A DNA stretch of 6,103 nucleotides from assembly GCA_900751785.1 (NCBI GenBank), contig CAADSM010000153.1:1-6103 (forward strand). Direction: 5' to 3'. Origin of the DNA: Lachnospiraceae bacterium. GTDB taxonomy: Bacteria > Bacillota > Clostridia > Lachnospirales > Lachnospiraceae. Below the pieces are notes generated by a model. The model did not search any database. It saw nothing but the letters and a program-made list of their open reading frames with translations, and was not told where the DNA came from. The position numbers and the translations under genes were made by a program. Positions 5,907 through 6,103 of this stretch are shown piece by piece (within the stretch, counting starts at the first letter, position 1; each line of letters opens with the position of its first letter).

Positions 5907-6103
5907 ATTCGGGTTTGTGTGGAAGTGTAACTGAGCTAAAGTCCGAAAACAGGGCGGGCTGACCTGCGTAAATTCTTCTGCGATGGCAGGCGGGCGGTTC
6001 TGGCTTCGTTCCGAAATCTTAGAAAGGCTAAAGGGAACGTGATCCGGCTAAAAGCAAGGCTTACGATAAGACAACTCACTTACGTTCAGACAATCTTATC
6101 GTA
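5903..6103 (+). repeat. second copy (half, cut by window end) of the 3' palindromic element
   Basis: Starting at TTAA, which contains the phosphatase stop codon, this stretch is collinear with the minus-strand half of the element at 660-465. Both begin TAAATTCnnnTTTGT (12/15). Both have a CGAAA...CAGGGC block, 47 nt (here) or 54 nt (left copy) from the stop. From CAGGG to the loop motif is about 121 nt in each. From 6004-6057 it matches 551-498 (minus) at 37 of 54 ungapped positions, including CGTTCCGAA, CTAAA and GGCTAA. The loop motif is CAACTCACTTACGTTCAGAC (6072-6091). The other palindrome arm would lie past the edge. No gene is seen in the remaining bases. Confidence 0.7.
6062..6103 (+). 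terminator. hairpin at the centre of the right-hand element, likely operon terminator (truncated)
   Basis: TACGATAAGA (6062-6071) and TCTTATCGTA (6094-6103) are perfect 10-bp inverted arms around a 22-nt loop. The loop begins with CAACTCACTTACGTTCAGAC. The stem probably continues past the window edge, where any U-tract would lie. It would close the hydrogenase-phosphatase operon 155 nt after its stop codon. Confidence 0.55.

Overview
The window looks like a chromosomal piece of a gut-type Clostridia, most likely Lachnospiraceae. The reasons are strong AGGAGG ribosome sites, Firmicutes-style ECF sigma/anti-sigma and SpoIIE-type phosphatase families, a sensory [FeFe]-hydrogenase typical of anaerobes, and moderate GC. 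No species can be named from sequence alone.

Layout. Bases 1-293 hold no protein gene. They carry a near-perfect vegetative promoter on the minus strand (243-271) firing leftward into about 237 nt of structured sequence that ends in a terminator-like hairpin at the window edge (1-42), so this is a candidate small RNA or riboregulatory leader. Bases 294-660 are one long imperfect palindrome (367 bp). Its right end overlaps the stop codon of a minus-strand operon: an ECF sigma factor (2185-2727) followed by a membrane anti-sigma-like protein (657-2132, TTG start). That operon has a good ECF-type promoter of its own (2810-2839), suggesting autoregulation.

Divergently, on the plus strand, an extended -10 promoter embedded in a 25-bp dyad (2916-2940) precedes a two-gene operon. 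The first gene is a sensory (HydS-like) [FeFe]-hydrogenase with two ferredoxin clusters, an H-cluster domain, an extra four-cysteine Fe-S module and a PAS domain (2976-4685). The second is a PP2C/SpoIIE-type serine phosphatase (4731-5906). Together they suggest a hydrogen or redox sensor coupled to protein dephosphorylation. The phosphatase target is not in the window.

The most unusual signal is that the phosphatase gene ends in the same element as the anti-sigma gene. From the stop codon onward (TTAAATTC...), both 3' regions share collinear blocks over about 170-175 nt. These include a 37/54 ungapped match and a 20-nt hairpin-loop motif (16/20). The right copy is cut by the window end at its centre of symmetry. 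This is either a palindromic, MITE-like element that tolerates TTAA sites overlapping stop codons, or a conserved 3'-UTR/terminator module. I do not recognise it as a named family.
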